A DNA stretch of 64,000 bases. It comes from Haloactinomyces albus. GTDB lineage: Bacteria > Actinomycetota > Actinomycetes > Mycobacteriales > Pseudonocardiaceae. The stretch spans positions 1,488,001 to 1,552,000 of the forward strand of contig NZ_JAVDXW010000001.1 of the NCBI RefSeq assembly GCF_031458135.1, written 5' to 3'. The position numbers and the translations under genes were made by a program. Positions 24,982-34,753 of this stretch are shown one piece after another; the stretch's first letter is position 1; each line of letters starts with the position of its first letter. The notes beneath the pieces are model-generated. The model saw only the letters and a program-made list of their open reading frames with translations, did no database searches and had not been told where the DNA came from.

Positions 24982-26148
24982 TCAACCCCGGCGCACGCGG
25001 TGTCCCGCTCGCCACACCGAGTGCGTCAGCGGCACGCCGGGGCGGTAGGCCAGCCACGCGGCGCTCGGCGCGTCGAGCACGTGTACGTCCGCGCGCGCTC
25101 CCGGACGCAGCACACCGACAGCTCCGTCACCTTCCTCCCGCCGGAGTGCCCGGGCCCCGCCCCACGTTGCTGCCCGGATGGCCTCGTCGATGCTCATCCG
25201 CATCTGCAGGACCGCGGTGGTCACGCAGAACGCCATCGAGGACGTGTACGACGAGCCGGGATTGCAGTTCGAGGCGAGCGCCACGGTCGCCCCGGCGTCG
25301 AGCAGGGCGCGAGCATCCGGCAGCGGCTGGCGAGTGGACAGATCGCAGGCAGGCAGCAGCGTGGCGACCGTGTCCGACTCGGCCAGTGCTTCCACGTCGG
25401 AGCCGTCGAGGTGGGTGCAGTGGTCCACGCTCGCCGCACCGAGTTCGGTGGCCAGCCGCACGCCGGGTCCCGCACCGAGCTGGTTGCCGTGCACCCGCAG
25501 TCCCAGGCCGCGTTCCGCCGCCGCCCGCAGCACCCGCCCGGACCGGTCGGCGTCGAAGGCCCCTTGTTCGCAGAAGACGTCACACCAGCCGACGTGCGGG
25601 GCGAGCGCGTCGAGCATGTCACCGCATACGAGATCGACGTAGTCATCGGTGTCCTCGCCCGGCGGAACCAGGTGTGCACCGAGGAAGGTCACCTCGTCGA
25701 CCTCGGTGGCGGCGATTTTCGCCGCCCGCAACTCGTCGGCGACGGTGAGCCCGTAGCCGGTCTTCGTCTCGATGCACGTGGTCCCCTGGGCGGTGGCTTC
25801 GGCAACGTGGCGCCGCAGGTTCTCGGCGAGTTCGGCCTCCGAGGCCTGCCGGGTCGCATCCACCGTCACCGCGATGCCGCCGGCACGGTAGGGCCTGCCC
25901 GCCATGCGAGCGGCGAACTCGGACGTGCGGTCCCCGGCGAAGAGCAGGTGGGTGTGGCTGTCGACCCAGCCCGGCAGCACCGCGCGGCCTTCGACGTCGA
26001 CACGTGTGTCGGCCTCCGGTGCCCTGGTCTCGGGGCCGACCCACACGACCCGGTCCCCGTCGAGCACCAGTGCCGCGCCGGTGAACGTGCCCGGGTCGTC
26101 GGTGTTCGTCGTGAGCTCGCCGACTCCGGTGATCACCGTGCTTGTCAT
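24982..26148 (-). CDS. hutI: Imidazolonepropionase
   Basis: This 388-residue amidohydrolase opens the ring of imidazolonepropionate to formiminoglutamate, the third step of histidine degradation. Metal ligands are in GWVDSHTHLLFAGDR. TCIETKTGYGL, FLGAHLVPPG, RVHGNQLG and VDHCTHLDG follow in family order, with LASNCNPGSSYTSSM near the end. It is read away from the rest of the hut genes only by a 155-base gap that carries a palindrome also found before the M20 gene. This suggests it has its own promoter under the same control. Confidence 0.93.
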   Translation of the reverse strand: MTSTVITGVGELTTNTDDPGTFTGAALVLDGDRVVWVGPETRAPEADTRVDVEGRAVLPGWVDSHTHLLFAGDRTSEFAARMAGRPYRAGGIAVTVDATRQASEAELAENLRRHVAEATAQGTTCIETKTGYGLTVADELRAAKIAATEVDEVTFLGAHLVPPGEDTDDYVDLVCGDMLDALAPHVGWCDVFCEQGAFDADRSGRVLRAAAERGLGLRVHGNQLGAGPGVRLATELGAASVDHCTHLDGSDVEALAESDTVATLLPACDLSTRQPLPDARALLDAGATVALASNCNPGSSYTSSMAFCVTTAVLQMRMSIDEAIRAATWGGARALRREEGDGAVGVLRPGARADVHVLDAPSAAWLAYRPGVPLTHSVWRAGHRVRRG

Positions 26149-26204
26149 AGGCGTCCGCTTTCACTCCTGGTGTTCACAGGTGCCCCCAATCGAGGAAGCA
26201 TTTC

Positions 26205-26226
26205 TGCAGTTTCGCGCGAAACTGCA
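26205..26226. promoter_or_regulatory. Palindromic operator before hutI (TTTCGCGCGAAA core)
   Basis: This is a perfect 22-base palindrome whose left half is TGCAGTTTCGC, centred 67 bases upstream of the hutI start. The same core and flanks recur at 27590-27621. It is best read as a repressor or activator site for histidine-utilisation genes. The binding protein is not in the window. Confidence 0.75.
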
Positions 26227-26303
26227 AAAATCACGTCCTTGCATCAGCATCCTGATCACGCAACGTATTTCTACCGGTATTCAATGCTCGACCGAAAGCC
26301 ATG

Positions 26304-27506
26304 TCAGCTCGCCAGGTGTTCGAGGGTGCGCGCGAGCGCGACCACACCGGTGTCGCAGTCCTCGGATTCGGCGTGTTCCTCCGGCGCATGGCTCACCCCG
26401 GTGGGATTGCGGACGAACAGCATCGCGGTGGGCTTGTGGGCCGCGAGGATGCCTGCGTCGTGCCCGGCCCCGGTGGGCAGCATCGGAGCATCATCGAGCA
26501 GCGAAGCGAGCTCCTCCCGCAGGCCCGCGTCGAAGTGCACCGTGTCCGCATAGGACTCCTCGGTGACCTCGACCCGGCAGCCCTCCTCGGACGCATATCC
26601 ATCGGCCTGCCCGGCAAGGTCGTCCACCAATCCGCGAGTGGCCGCGTCCGCGGGCGAACGCACGTCCAGCCACACATCCACAGTGGAGGCAATGACGTTG
26701 GTGCCGCCCGGTGTCGGGACGAGCCGACCCGCCGTCGCCCGGGCACTCTCGGTACCGAAAGCGGCCTCCCGAGCCGCGAGAACGAGCCGGGATGCGGGCA
26801 GCATCGGGTCGCGGCGGTCGGTGATCGGCGTCGCTCCGGCGTGATTGCCCTGGCCGCTGAACCGGAAGCGCCATCTGCCGTGGGACAGGATCGATGAGGC
26901 CACGCCGACCGGACGATGCAGGTCGATCAATCCGCGTCCCTGCTCCACATGCAGCTCCACGAAGTGCCCGATCCGATCCAGCGCCACATCGTCGCGCCCG
27001 GCACGCTCCGGTGCCATACCGGCCGAGCGCATCGCCTCGGCGAAACTCACCCCGTCGGGATCGCGGAGATTACGGGCCCTGTCCGGATCGATCGTGCCTG
27101 CCAGCAGGCGCGATCCCAGGCACGGCACGCCGAACCGGCCACCCTCCTCCTCGGCGAACACCGCCACTGCGAGGGGGCGCCGCGGGGTGAATCCCTCGGC
27201 ACGCAACAGATCCAGCGCGGCCAGCGCGCTCACCACACCGAGGGGCCCGTCGAAGGCTCCACCACCGGGGACGGAGTCGAGGTGACTGCCGGTCACCACC
27301 GCATCCGTTCCGGGCTCACCCCACCATGCCCACAGGTTCGCGTTGCCGTCGGTGGTGACCTGCAATCCCCTGCTGCGGGCCTGCTCGGTGAACCATTCCC
27401 GTAGCTCCTGCTCGGCGTGGTCGAAGACGTGCCGGGAGAAGCCACCGCGTGCGCGGTCGACCCCGATGTCGTCGATCGACACCAGCAATTCACTCGCTGT
27501 CGTCAC
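26304..27506 (-). CDS. M20-family amidohydrolase (allantoate amidohydrolase/N-carbamoylase type)
   Basis: This 400-residue zinc amidohydrolase carries GSHLDSVPGGGAFDGPLGV (metal His and Asp), AEEEGGRFG, LHVEQGRGL, GAGHDAGILA and a C-terminal NPTGVSHAPEEHAE. These proteins are named for allantoate or N-carbamoyl amino acid hydrolysis. Inside a hut block the more likely substrate is formiminoglutamate or formylglutamate, the product of HutI. No hutG or hutF homologue is visible in the window, so this gene may fill that step. The GTG at 27506 sits six bases after AGAGGAG. An earlier reading would run into the palindrome. Confidence 0.85.
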   Translation of the reverse strand: MTTASELLVSIDDIGVDRARGGFSRHVFDHAEQELREWFTEQARSRGLQVTTDGNANLWAWWGEPGTDAVVTGSHLDSVPGGGAFDGPLGVVSALAALDLLRAEGFTPRRPLAVAVFAEEEGGRFGVPCLGSRLLAGTIDPDRARNLRDPDGVSFAEAMRSAGMAPERAGRDDVALDRIGHFVELHVEQGRGLIDLHRPVGVASSILSHGRWRFRFSGQGNHAGATPITDRRDPMLPASRLVLAAREAAFGTESARATAGRLVPTPGGTNVIASTVDVWLDVRSPADAATRGLVDDLAGQADGYASEEGCRVEVTEESYADTVHFDAGLREELASLLDDAPMLPTGAGHDAGILAAHKPTAMLFVRNPTGVSHAPEEHAESEDCDTGVVALARTLEHLAS

Positions 27507-27589
27507 CTTCACTCCTCTGTGGAAGACCTTCGCCCTTGTGACGAGCGCCCACGGTTGTTCCGCACGTTGCGTTACCCCCGATGCGGGTG

Positions 27590-27621
27590 ATTTGTGCAGT
27601 TTCGCGCGAAACTGCACAAAT
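27590..27621. promoter_or_regulatory. 32-base perfect palindrome before the M20 amidohydrolase
   Basis: The left half is ATTTGTGCAGTTTCGC and the right half is its exact reverse complement, centred 100 bases upstream of the M20 start. The inner 22 bases are identical to the palindrome before hutI. It lies between the hutU stop and the M20 gene, so it could also attenuate readthrough, but the repeat in a second promoter region argues for a protein site. Confidence 0.78.
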
Positions 27622-27653
27622 TCTCACTCGGACGGAGGGGATGCTGCAGAGAA

Positions 27654-29312
27654 TCAACCCCCGAGTCGGGGGACGTGTATTCCGCGCTCGGTGGCCACCT
27701 CACGGGCACGGTCATAGCCCGCGTCGACGTGCCGGATCACGCCCGTAGCCGGGTCGTTGGTCAGGACTCGCTCCAGCTTCTGCGCCGCCAGTGCCGTGCC
27801 ATCGGCGACCGTGACCTGACCGGCATGCAGCGAGCGCCCGATGCCGACACCGCCGCCGTGGTGCAGCGATACCCATGTGGCTCCCGAAGCGGTGTTGACC
27901 AGGGCATTGAGCAGCGGCCAGTCGGCGATGGCGTCCGAACCGTCGGCCATCGCCTCGGTCTCCCGATACGGTGAAGCCACCGAGCCGCAGTCCAGGTGGT
28001 CCCGGCCGAGCACCACGGGAGCCGTCAGCTCACCGGAGGCCACCATGTCGTTGAACCGCTGAGCCGCCACATGGCGCTCGCCGTAGCCGAGCCAGCAGAT
28101 CCGCGCCGGGAGCCCCTGGAACGAGACCTTCTCCCCCGCCATCCGGATCCAGCGAGTCAGGTGCTCGTCCTCGCCGAACAGGTCCAGCACGGCCCGGTCC
28201 GTCGCGGCGATGTCGGCCGGGTCCCCGGACAGTGCCGCCCACCGGAACGGCCCCTTGCCCTCGCAGAACAGCGGCCGGATGTAGGCGGGCACGAATCCCG
28301 GGTACTCGAACGCGCGCTCGTAACCGGCCTCCCGAGCTTCGCCACGCAGCGAGTTGCCGTAATCGAAGACCTCCGCACCCGCGTCCAGGAAGCCGACCAT
28401 CGCCTCGACGTGCTTGGCGATGGAATGCCGGGCACGGTCGGTGAACTCGTCGGGCTTCTGCGCCGCATAGTCGTCCCAGTCCTCCGGCGCGACACCGACC
28501 GGCAGGTAGGACAGTGGGTCGTGCGCGGAGGTCTGGTCGGTGACGATGTCGGCGTCCACACCACGGCGCAGCAGTTCGGGCAGCACGTCGGCGGCGTTGC
28601 CGATGACGGCGACCGAATACGCCCGGCGCTGCGCCTTCGCGGCCTCGGCCTTCTCGACGGCCTCGTCGATGCTGCCCGCCACCTCGTCGAGATAACCGTG
28701 GTGGACACGACGGTGTGCCCGCCTGCCGTCGCACTCGACAATCAACGCGGCCCCACCGTTCATCGTCACCGCCAGTGGCTGTGCGCCTCCCATCCCGCCG
28801 AGTCCGGCGGTGACCGTCAGCGTTCCCGCGAGGCTGCCACCGAAGCGCCGCCGGGCGACTGCTCCGAAGGTCTCGTAGGTGCCCTGCAGGATGCCCTGGG
28901 TTCCGATGTAGATCCACGATCCGGCGGTCATCTGCCCGTACATCGTCAGGCCGAGTGCGTCCAGGCGGCGGAATTCCGGCCAGGTCGCCCAGTCTCCGAC
29001 GAGATTGGCGTTGGCGATGAGCACCCGCGGCGCCCATTCGTGGGTGCGCAGGACACCGACCGGTTTGCCGGACTGAACCAGCAGCGTCTCGTCCTCACCC
29101 AGAGTGGTCAGCTCCCTGGTGATCGCGTCGAAACTCGCCCAGTTTCTGGCCGCCTTGCCGGTGCCGCCGTAGACGACGAGGTCGTCGGGACGTTCGGCGA
29201 CCTCCGGATCGAGGTTGTTGTGCAGCATCCGCAGCGGTGCCTCGGTGCTCCAGCCGCGGGCTGTCAGTCCGTTTCCGCGCCCCGCGCGCACGGGCCTGGC
29301 TCCGGTACTCAT
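27654..29312 (-). CDS. hutU: Urocanate hydratase
   Basis: This 552-residue enzyme converts urocanate to imidazolonepropionate using tightly bound NAD. It is the usual length. Diagnostic segments are [19 protein letters not shown], the NAD-binding [28 protein letters not shown] and the cysteine motif [31 protein letters not shown] lies near the C-terminus. The start overlaps the hutH stop in ATGA, so HutH and HutU are translationally coupled. Confidence 0.95.
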   Translation of the reverse strand: MSTGARPVRAGRGNGLTARGWSTEAPLRMLHNNLDPEVAERPDDLVVYGGTGKAARNWASFDAITRELTTLGEDETLLVQSGKPVGVLRTHEWAPRVLIANANLVGDWATWPEFRRLDALGLTMYGQMTAGSWIYIGTQGILQGTYETFGAVARRRFGGSLAGTLTVTAGLGGMGGAQPLAVTMNGGAALIVECDGRRAHRRVHHGYLDEVAGSIDEAVEKAEAAKAQRRAYSVAVIGNAADVLPELLRRGVDADIVTDQTSAHDPLSYLPVGVAPEDWDDYAAQKPDEFTDRARHSIAKHVEAMVGFLDAGAEVFDYGNSLRGEAREAGYERAFEYPGFVPAYIRPLFCEGKGPFRWAALSGDPADIAATDRAVLDLFGEDEHLTRWIRMAGEKVSFQGLPARICWLGYGERHVAAQRFNDMVASGELTAPVVLGRDHLDCGSVASPYRETEAMADGSDAIADWPLLNALVNTASGATWVSLHHGGGVGIGRSLHAGQVTVADGTALAAQKLERVLTNDPATGVIRHVDAGYDRAREVATERGIHVPRLGG

Positions 29313-30883
29313 GAGGACCTCCCGTCCGTGGTGCCGTCGAAACGCCGGAGCACCTCGCCCACGGCGCCGGAGCGGATGAGCTCTTCGGTCGCGGCGATCT
29401 CCGGTGCCATGTGCCGATCGGGACCGGGGCCGTCGACCCGCTGCCGCAGCAGGTCACGAACCGCTGCCGTGGCCGGTGCCGGCTGCAGTGGGGCACGCAG
29501 GTCCAGGGCCCGCGCGGCCGTGAGCAGTTCGACCGCCAGTACCGTGGTCAGCCCGTCCACGGCCCGACGCAGCTTGCGTGCGGCCGACCACCCCATCGAC
29601 ACGTGGTCCTCCTGCATCGCGCTGGTCGGGATGGAATCCACCGACGCGGGTGCGGCCAGGCGCTTGAGCTCGGTGACCACTCCGGCCTGGGTGTAGTGCG
29701 CGATCATGTGCCCGGAGTCCACGCCCGGGTCCGCGGCCAGGAAGGCGGGCAGGCCGTGCGAGCGGGCGACGTCCAGCATCCGGTCGGTGCGGCGTTCGGC
29801 CATACTCGCCACATCGGTCAGCGGGATGACCAGGAAGTCCAGCGCGTGCGCCAGCGGTGCACCGTGGAAGTTGCCGTTGGACTCCACCCTGCCGTCACCG
29901 AGGACCACCGGGTTGTCGATGGCCGCGGCGAGCTCACGCTCGGCCACGGTCCCGGCGTGGGCGACGGTGTCCCTGGCGGAGCCGTGTACCTGCGGGGCAC
30001 AGCGCAACGAATACGCGTCCTGTACCCGGTTGCAGTCCGGCCCGCGGTGACTGGCCACGATCGCCGAGTCGGCCAGCAGCGCCTCCATCCTGGCCGCCGA
30101 ATGCGCCTGGCCGGGATGCGGGCGAAGGGCCTGCAGATCCGCGGCGAAGGCACGATCGGTGCCCAGCAGTGCCTCGACACTCATCGCCGCGGTGAGGTCG
30201 GCGACGTCCAACAGCGCGGACAGATCGTGCAGGGCCAGCACCAGCATGCCGAGCATGCCGTCGGTGCCGTTGGTCAGCGCGAGCCCTTCCTTCTCGGCCA
30301 GCACGACCGGTTCGATTCCGGCCTCGGCCAGCGCTTCGGCAGCGGGTCGATACTGCCCTGCCGGGTCGATGACCTCCCCTTCACCGGTCAGCGCCAGCGC
30401 CACGGCGGCCAGCGGTGCCAGATCACCGGAACACCCCAGCGAGCCGTACTCGTGAACGACCGGGACGATGCCGGAGTTGAGCAGCGATGCCAGCGTATGC
30501 GCCGTTTCCGGCCGCACACCGGTGTGCCCGGTGGCCACGGTCTGCAGGCGCAGCAACATCAGTGCGCGCACGACCTCGGGTTCGACCGCAGCACCCGCAC
30601 CGGCCGCGTGGGAGCGCACGAAGGAGTGCTGCAGCGCGACCCGCCGATCGGAGGGGATATGGCGGACCGCGAGCGCACCGAAGCCGGTGGAGACCCCGTA
30701 GGTGGGCTGCTCGGCGACGGCGAGCGCGTCGATGTGCTCGCGGGTGGAGCCGATGCCCTGCTCGGCAAGGTCGGTGAGCCGAACCCCGGCACGGCCGCGA
30801 GCGACCTCGATGACCTGCTCGGGAGTCAGTGGCTCCGGCCCGACCTGCTGCGGGTTTTCCGTGTCGGAACGTTCGATGTGCAT
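29309..30883 (-). CDS. hutH: Histidine ammonia-lyase
   Basis: This 524-residue enzyme removes ammonia from histidine to give urocanate. The self-forming MIO cofactor site reads [12 protein letters not shown], with Cys-Ser-Gly instead of the common Ala-Ser-Gly. Streptomyces HutH has the same variant, so it is expected to be active. Other family segments are [51 protein letters not shown] and [12 protein letters not shown]. The ATG at 30883 is preferred to one 51 bases upstream because homologues start near here. It is the first gene of a hutH-hutU transcript. Confidence 0.95.
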   Translation of the reverse strand: MHIERSDTENPQQVGPEPLTPEQVIEVARGRAGVRLTDLAEQGIGSTREHIDALAVAEQPTYGVSTGFGALAVRHIPSDRRVALQHSFVRSHAAGAGAAVEPEVVRALMLLRLQTVATGHTGVRPETAHTLASLLNSGIVPVVHEYGSLGCSGDLAPLAAVALALTGEGEVIDPAGQYRPAAEALAEAGIEPVVLAEKEGLALTNGTDGMLGMLVLALHDLSALLDVADLTAAMSVEALLGTDRAFAADLQALRPHPGQAHSAARMEALLADSAIVASHRGPDCNRVQDAYSLRCAPQVHGSARDTVAHAGTVAERELAAAIDNPVVLGDGRVESNGNFHGAPLAHALDFLVIPLTDVASMAERRTDRMLDVARSHGLPAFLAADPGVDSGHMIAHYTQAGVVTELKRLAAPASVDSIPTSAMQEDHVSMGWSAARKLRRAVDGLTTVLAVELLTAARALDLRAPLQPAPATAAVRDLLRQRVDGPGPDRHMAPEIAATEELIRSGAVGEVLRRFDGTTDGRSS

Positions 30884-30938
30884 GTGTCCATACCACCGTG
30901 ACGAGCACCGAGACGGAAAGCCCGACGAAGACAACTCT

Positions 30939-30954
30939 GTCTGAAATACCAGAC
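30939..30954. promoter_or_regulatory. Inverted repeat upstream of hutH
   Basis: GTCTG-N6-CAGAC, a 16-base inverted repeat, is centred 63 bases before the hutH start. It differs from the TTTCGCGCGAAA palindromes of the other hut promoters, so a second regulator or a chance repeat are both possible. Confidence 0.4.
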
Positions 30955-30969
30955 CACGGGGTGTCCGAG

Positions 30970-31005
30970 CAGGGGTTGACGTTCTCGGGAAAACGTCAAC
31001 CCCTG
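30970..31005 (-). terminator. Strong hairpin after the osmoprotectant transporter operon
   Basis: CAGGGGTTGACGTT (30970-30983) pairs perfectly over 14 bases with AACGTCAACCCCTG (30992-31005), with an 8-base loop. It lies 17 bases after the substrate-binding protein stop on the minus strand and before the hutH promoter. It should isolate the two operons. No long T run follows. Confidence 0.75.
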
Positions 31006-31021
31006 ATACGGAGTCGAACGG

Positions 31022-31906
31022 TTACCGGCCGAGCCGGGAAACGAATGTCTTGGCCAGGTCCGCCGCGTTGGCCTTGTCGACCACCATCCGCTTGTTGAGT
31101 TCGGTGAGCTTCGTGGTCGTCAACGCCTTCGAGACCCGGTTGAGCGCGTCGATCTGCTGCTGATTCAGGTCTCCCCGGTGCACCAGCGGCACGACGTTCT
31201 GCGCCGGGAACATGTCCTTCGGGTCCTCGAGCGTGACCAGGTTGTTGCGCTCGATCGCCGCCGAGGTACTGAACAGGTTGGCCACCTGGATCTTGTCGCT
31301 GAGCAGTGCGTCCACCGTGATGCTGCCCGCCTGCAGCTCGCGGATCTCCCGGAAGGTACAGCCGTAGAGCTCGGCGATGCGGTCCTTCCACCGCGACTTC
31401 CACTCGGCCGGTGCCCCCAGCACGAGCTCGCCACAGCGCGGGCCGAGATCGGCCATCGACCGCAACCCGGAGGCGGCCGTTTCGGCGGTCACCGTCAGCA
31501 CGTCGGAGTCCTCGGCCGGGGAATACTGCAAGACACCCAACTCCGCGGGCAGGGCCTTGTCCAGCGCGTCGTAGACCGGCTGGGACCTGGTGGCCTGCGC
31601 CTTCTCGTCGAGATACTTCAGCAGGTTGCCGGTGTAGTCCGGAATGACGCTCAGCTCACCTTGGCGAACCGCTTTCACGTAGACCTCGCGGGCGCCGATG
31701 CGTCCCTTCGTCCGCACCTCGGCACCGGTGGAGCGCAGCGCTTCGGCATAGATCTCCATCAGCAGCTCGCTCTCGGCGAAGTCGGCGGAGCCGACCACGA
31801 TCGGACCACCCTCGCCCGATTGCGAATCCAGCGGGTCACCGGGACCGCACCCGGTCAATGTCAACGCCGCGACCAGCGCAAGTCCCAGCGCGAAAACACG
31901 TTTCAT
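31022..31906 (-). CDS. Glycine betaine/choline-type ABC transporter substrate-binding lipoprotein
   Basis: This 294-residue exported protein has a lipoprotein signal ending LTLTGC (lipobox) at about residues 14-19. The mature part follows the OpuAC fold, with VVGSADFAESELLMEIYAEAL, VIPDYTGNLLKYL and LRELQAGSITVDALL-like segments. It is the fourth gene of an ATPase-permease-permease-binding protein set, the OpuC order. Quaternary-ammonium compatible solutes are the expected ligand, but other small cations are possible. Confidence 0.88.
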   Translation of the reverse strand: MKRVFALGLALVAALTLTGCGPGDPLDSQSGEGGPIVVGSADFAESELLMEIYAEALRSTGAEVRTKGRIGAREVYVKAVRQGELSVIPDYTGNLLKYLDEKAQATRSQPVYDALDKALPAELGVLQYSPAEDSDVLTVTAETAASGLRSMADLGPRCGELVLGAPAEWKSRWKDRIAELYGCTFREIRELQAGSITVDALLSDKIQVANLFSTSAAIERNNLVTLEDPKDMFPAQNVVPLVHRGDLNQQQIDALNRVSKALTTTKLTELNKRMVVDKANAADLAKTFVSRLGR

Positions 31907-31949
31907 GCCTGCCTCCCGTTCCTTCGAGATCCTGTCGGAGTTGCGTTTC

Positions 31950-32633
31950 TCAGTTGCCTGCGCGGTTCGCTTCGGCGATCAGGACAAGACCTCGCGGAAC
32001 CATCAGTCGCGAGATCCCCGCCAGCACGAGATCGACCGCGACGGCCAGCAACGCGATGAACATCGCGGCGGCGGCCATCTGCGCGTAGTCGTTGATGGCC
32101 AATCCGTTCAGCAGGATCCGTCCGAGCCCACCCAGACCGACATAGGCGGCCACGGTGGCCGTCGCCACCACCTGCAACATCGCACTGCGCACACCACCGA
32201 TCAGCAACGGCAGTGCGTTCGGCAGTTCCACCTGCCACAGTCGCTGAGCGGGCGTCATCCCCATGCCTTTGGCCGCATCGACGATCTCGGTGGGCACGCT
32301 GTCGATGCCCGCGTGAGTACCGGACAGAATCGCCGGGATCGCCAGGATCACCAGCCCCGCCAGCGCAGGTGCTTCGCCGAGACCGAAGATCAGCACCAGC
32401 ATCGTGACCAGGCCGAGCGTCGGAAGTGCTCGCAGCGCATTGCTCGCGCCGACCACCACGGTTCCACCGCGCCCGGTGTGTCCGATGTAGAGACCGAGCG
32501 GAATGGCGATCAGCATGGCGATGCCCACCGAGACCACGCAGTAGTACAGGTGCAGCAGGGTCTGCGCGGGCACCCCCTCGGAGCCGTGCCAGTGCTCGGG
32601 GTTCGTCAACCAACCGATCAGATCCGCGATCAC
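31950..32633 (-). CDS. Osmoprotectant ABC transporter permease (second of two)
   Basis: This is a 227-residue inner membrane protein of the OpuCB/ProW type. It has several membrane helices and the cytoplasmic EAA-type loop PTEIVDAAKGMGMTPAQRLWQVELPNALPLLIGG that contacts the ATPase (quoted here in part: DAAKGMGMTPAQRLW). The GTG at 32633 overlaps the other permease's stop in GTGA. A longer reading into the upstream gene is out of frame with that gene and is rejected. There are 43 bases to the binding-protein gene. Confidence 0.88.
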   Translation of the reverse strand: MIADLIGWLTNPEHWHGSEGVPAQTLLHLYYCVVSVGIAMLIAIPLGLYIGHTGRGGTVVVGASNALRALPTLGLVTMLVLIFGLGEAPALAGLVILAIPAILSGTHAGIDSVPTEIVDAAKGMGMTPAQRLWQVELPNALPLLIGGVRSAMLQVVATATVAAYVGLGGLGRILLNGLAINDYAQMAAAAMFIALLAVAVDLVLAGISRLMVPRGLVLIAEANRAGN

Positions 32634-33304
32634 GGCTCGCTCACCACCTTGTCCACGCGGGACCACGGTGTCAGCAACCGCCACAGCCACACCAGCAACA
32701 GATCCACCACCAGCGCCAGCAAGAGCGTGAGCACGATACCGACCACGATCTCGGCCATGTGATCGTTCTGAAAACCATCGGTGAACAGCCCGCCCAGGCC
32801 GCCGATACCGATCACCGCACCCACGCTGACCAAGCTGATGTTGCTGACCGAGGCCACCCGCACGGCCGAGATGAGTACCGGGGTCGCCAGCGGCAGTTCG
32901 ACCGTCGCGAAACGCCGCCACGGCCGGTAGCCCATCGCCGTCGCCGCAGCGGTGATATGGCCCGGCACCGACTCCAGCGCGTCGAGTACCGGACGCACCA
33001 GCAGCGCGGCGGTGTAGAGCGTCAGGGCGAGCACCACATTGACCGGAGACAGCAGCGGCGTGCCCAGCACGCCGGGAATGAGGACGAACAGGGCCAGCGA
33101 CGGGAGCGTGTAGAAGATGCTCGCCGCGCCCAGTAACGGGCCACGCAACTGCCGATGTCGTTGAGCGAGCCGACCGAACGGCAGCGCCACCAGCACTCCC
33201 AGAACCAGCGGCACCAGGGACAGGTACACATGCTCGCCGAGCAGCGTCAGCACCATCTCGCGGTAGCCGGGGCTGGCGAAGAAATGCAGTAGTTCCTCGA
33301 TCAC
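32630..33304 (-). CDS. Osmoprotectant ABC transporter permease (first of two)
   Basis: This 224-residue permease starts at GTG 33304, overlapping the ATPase stop in GTGA. It contains LVPLVLGVLVALPFGRLAQR and FYTLPSLALFVLIPGVLGTP, with the coupling loop in ALESVPGHITAAATAMGY followed by RRFATVELPLATPVLI. GLGGLFTDGF lies near the end. Paired with the following permease it forms the membrane channel of the betaine importer. Confidence 0.88.
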   Translation of the reverse strand: MIEELLHFFASPGYREMVLTLLGEHVYLSLVPLVLGVLVALPFGRLAQRHRQLRGPLLGAASIFYTLPSLALFVLIPGVLGTPLLSPVNVVLALTLYTAALLVRPVLDALESVPGHITAAATAMGYRPWRRFATVELPLATPVLISAVRVASVSNISLVSVGAVIGIGGLGGLFTDGFQNDHMAEIVVGIVLTLLLALVVDLLLVWLWRLLTPWSRVDKVVSEP

Positions 33305-34413
33305 GGTGCGGCACCTTCGACCGTGGTCGACCTGCGGTGGTCCTCGATGAGATCGAGGACCTGCCGCGCAGTGACCACGCCGACATAACCGCCGTTGTCG
33401 TCGACCACCACGCCCAGCCCCGACGGCGCGGACAGCGCCGCGTCGAGAGCCCCACGCAGCGGCGTCCCTTCGATGTAGAGGGAGCCGCCCGCCATCAGCT
33501 GACCCTCGGTGAGCTGTCCATCCACAGTGGCATCGGGAGGCAGCCAGCCACGCGGGCGCTGCTGCGCGTCCAGCACCAGCACCCATCCGGCTCTGCTGGG
33601 CACGTCGGCGCTGGTGTCACCGATGTGGACGATGTCGGCGGCCTCCGGCCGGAGGCCGCGCGCGTCCATGAAGGACAGGCGCCGATAGCCTCTGTCGCGT
33701 CCCACGAACGAGGTGACGAAGTCGTCGGCGGGTTCCGCGAGCAGGTCATCGGGCTCGGCGTACTGCGCGAGGTAGCCGCCCTGCCGAAGCACCGCCACCT
33801 TGTCGCCGAGTTTGACGGCCTCGTCGATGTCGTGGGTGACGAACAGGACCGTCTTGCCCAACTCGCCCTGCAGCCGCAGTAGCTCCTCCTGCAATCCCGC
33901 TCGCACGACGGGATCGACCGCACTGAACGGTTCGTCCATGAGCAGCACGGGCGGGTCGGCCGCCAGCGCACGGGCCACGCCGACACGCTGCTGCTGCCCT
34001 CCGGAAAGCTGCGCCGGGTACCGCTTGCCCAGGTCCGTGGGCAGGCCGACCCGTTCGAGCAGCTCCGCCGCGCGCCTGCGCGCCGTACGTCGCTTTCGGC
34101 CGAACAGCAGCGGCACCGTGGCGACATTGTCGAGGACCGTGCGGTGCGGGAACAGCCCGGCCTGCTGGATCACGTAGCCGATGCCCCGCCGGAGATGTGC
34201 CGGATCGACCTCCCGGACGTCCTTGTCGCCGACGAGTACGGATCCGGATGATGGCTCGATCATGCGGTTCACCATCCGCATCAGGGTGGTTTTGCCGCAT
34301 CCGGACGGGCCGACCAGAACCGTCATCGTCCCGGCTTCGACCGACAGGCTCAGCTCCTGTACCGCCACGGTGCCGTTCTCGTACTGCTTGCGCACGGACC
34401 GGAACTCGATCAC
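33301..34413 (-). CDS. Osmoprotectant ABC transporter ATPase with C-terminal CBS pair
   Basis: This 370-residue ATPase has Walker A GPSGCGKTT, signature LSGGQQQRVGVARAL, Walker B VLLMDEPFSAVDP and the switch histidine in FVTHD. The C-terminal third (about residues 250-365) contains two CBS-like motifs ending GLGVVVDDNGGYVGVVTARQVL. In OpuA-type transporters these sense ionic strength or cyclic-di-AMP. The GTG at 34413 is chosen because homologues begin VIEFRSVRKQYENG. It is the first gene of the four-gene operon. Confidence 0.9.
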   Translation of the reverse strand: MIEFRSVRKQYENGTVAVQELSLSVEAGTMTVLVGPSGCGKTTLMRMVNRMIEPSSGSVLVGDKDVREVDPAHLRRGIGYVIQQAGLFPHRTVLDNVATVPLLFGRKRRTARRRAAELLERVGLPTDLGKRYPAQLSGGQQQRVGVARALAADPPVLLMDEPFSAVDPVVRAGLQEELLRLQGELGKTVLFVTHDIDEAVKLGDKVAVLRQGGYLAQYAEPDDLLAEPADDFVTSFVGRDRGYRRLSFMDARGLRPEAADIVHIGDTSADVPSRAGWVLVLDAQQRPRGWLPPDATVDGQLTEGQLMAGGSLYIEGTPLRGALDAALSAPSGLGVVVDDNGGYVGVVTARQVLDLIEDHRRSTTVEGAAP

Positions 34414-34581
34414 CGAGCCCCCTCGTCGACCACCGACGGTCACTTGCCGACCGCCGCAAATCTCGCCGAGCCTAACCCGATCGAGCGTTTCGTGCGACGT
34501 GCTGACAGTGATACGTGACATCGCCCTCCCCGCCACTCGAACGTTTCGGCCCGTCAACGGACCGGTGCCGGTCGGGTGTGA

Positions 34582-34597
34582 AATTTCGCGAGAAATT
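34582..34597. promoter_or_regulatory. Inverted repeat AATTTC-N4-GAAATT in the transporter/bpsA-like divergent region
   Basis: AATTTC and GAAATT flank GCGA, so the core reads TTTCGCGAGAAA. That is one base different from the TTTCGCGCGAAA core of the hut palindromes. It lies 169 bases before the transporter ATPase start and 157 before the divergent aminopropyltransferase-like gene. The rest of this 340-base gap shows no gene. Confidence 0.5.
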
Positions 34598-34753
34598 GGC
34601 ATTTACTCGAGGGGCACCGACTTCGCAGGTCTCGCCCCACCATCCTCACCGGACACAATCCCGCCGCGCACCGCGGTGGGGAACCAACGGCGCTGCGGCG
34701 AACAGCCGGGCAAACAGCGACGCCCACAGTAAAACCGTAGGCTTGAGAACCTG

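Noticed and set aside
29309-30883. Cys-Ser-Gly in HutH as a broken MIO site
   Set aside because: Streptomyces HutH has the same motif and is active.
31950-33455. A 501-codon permease reading
   Set aside because: The first 270 codons overlap the other permease and the ATPase in the wrong frame; GTG 32633 gives a standard permease.
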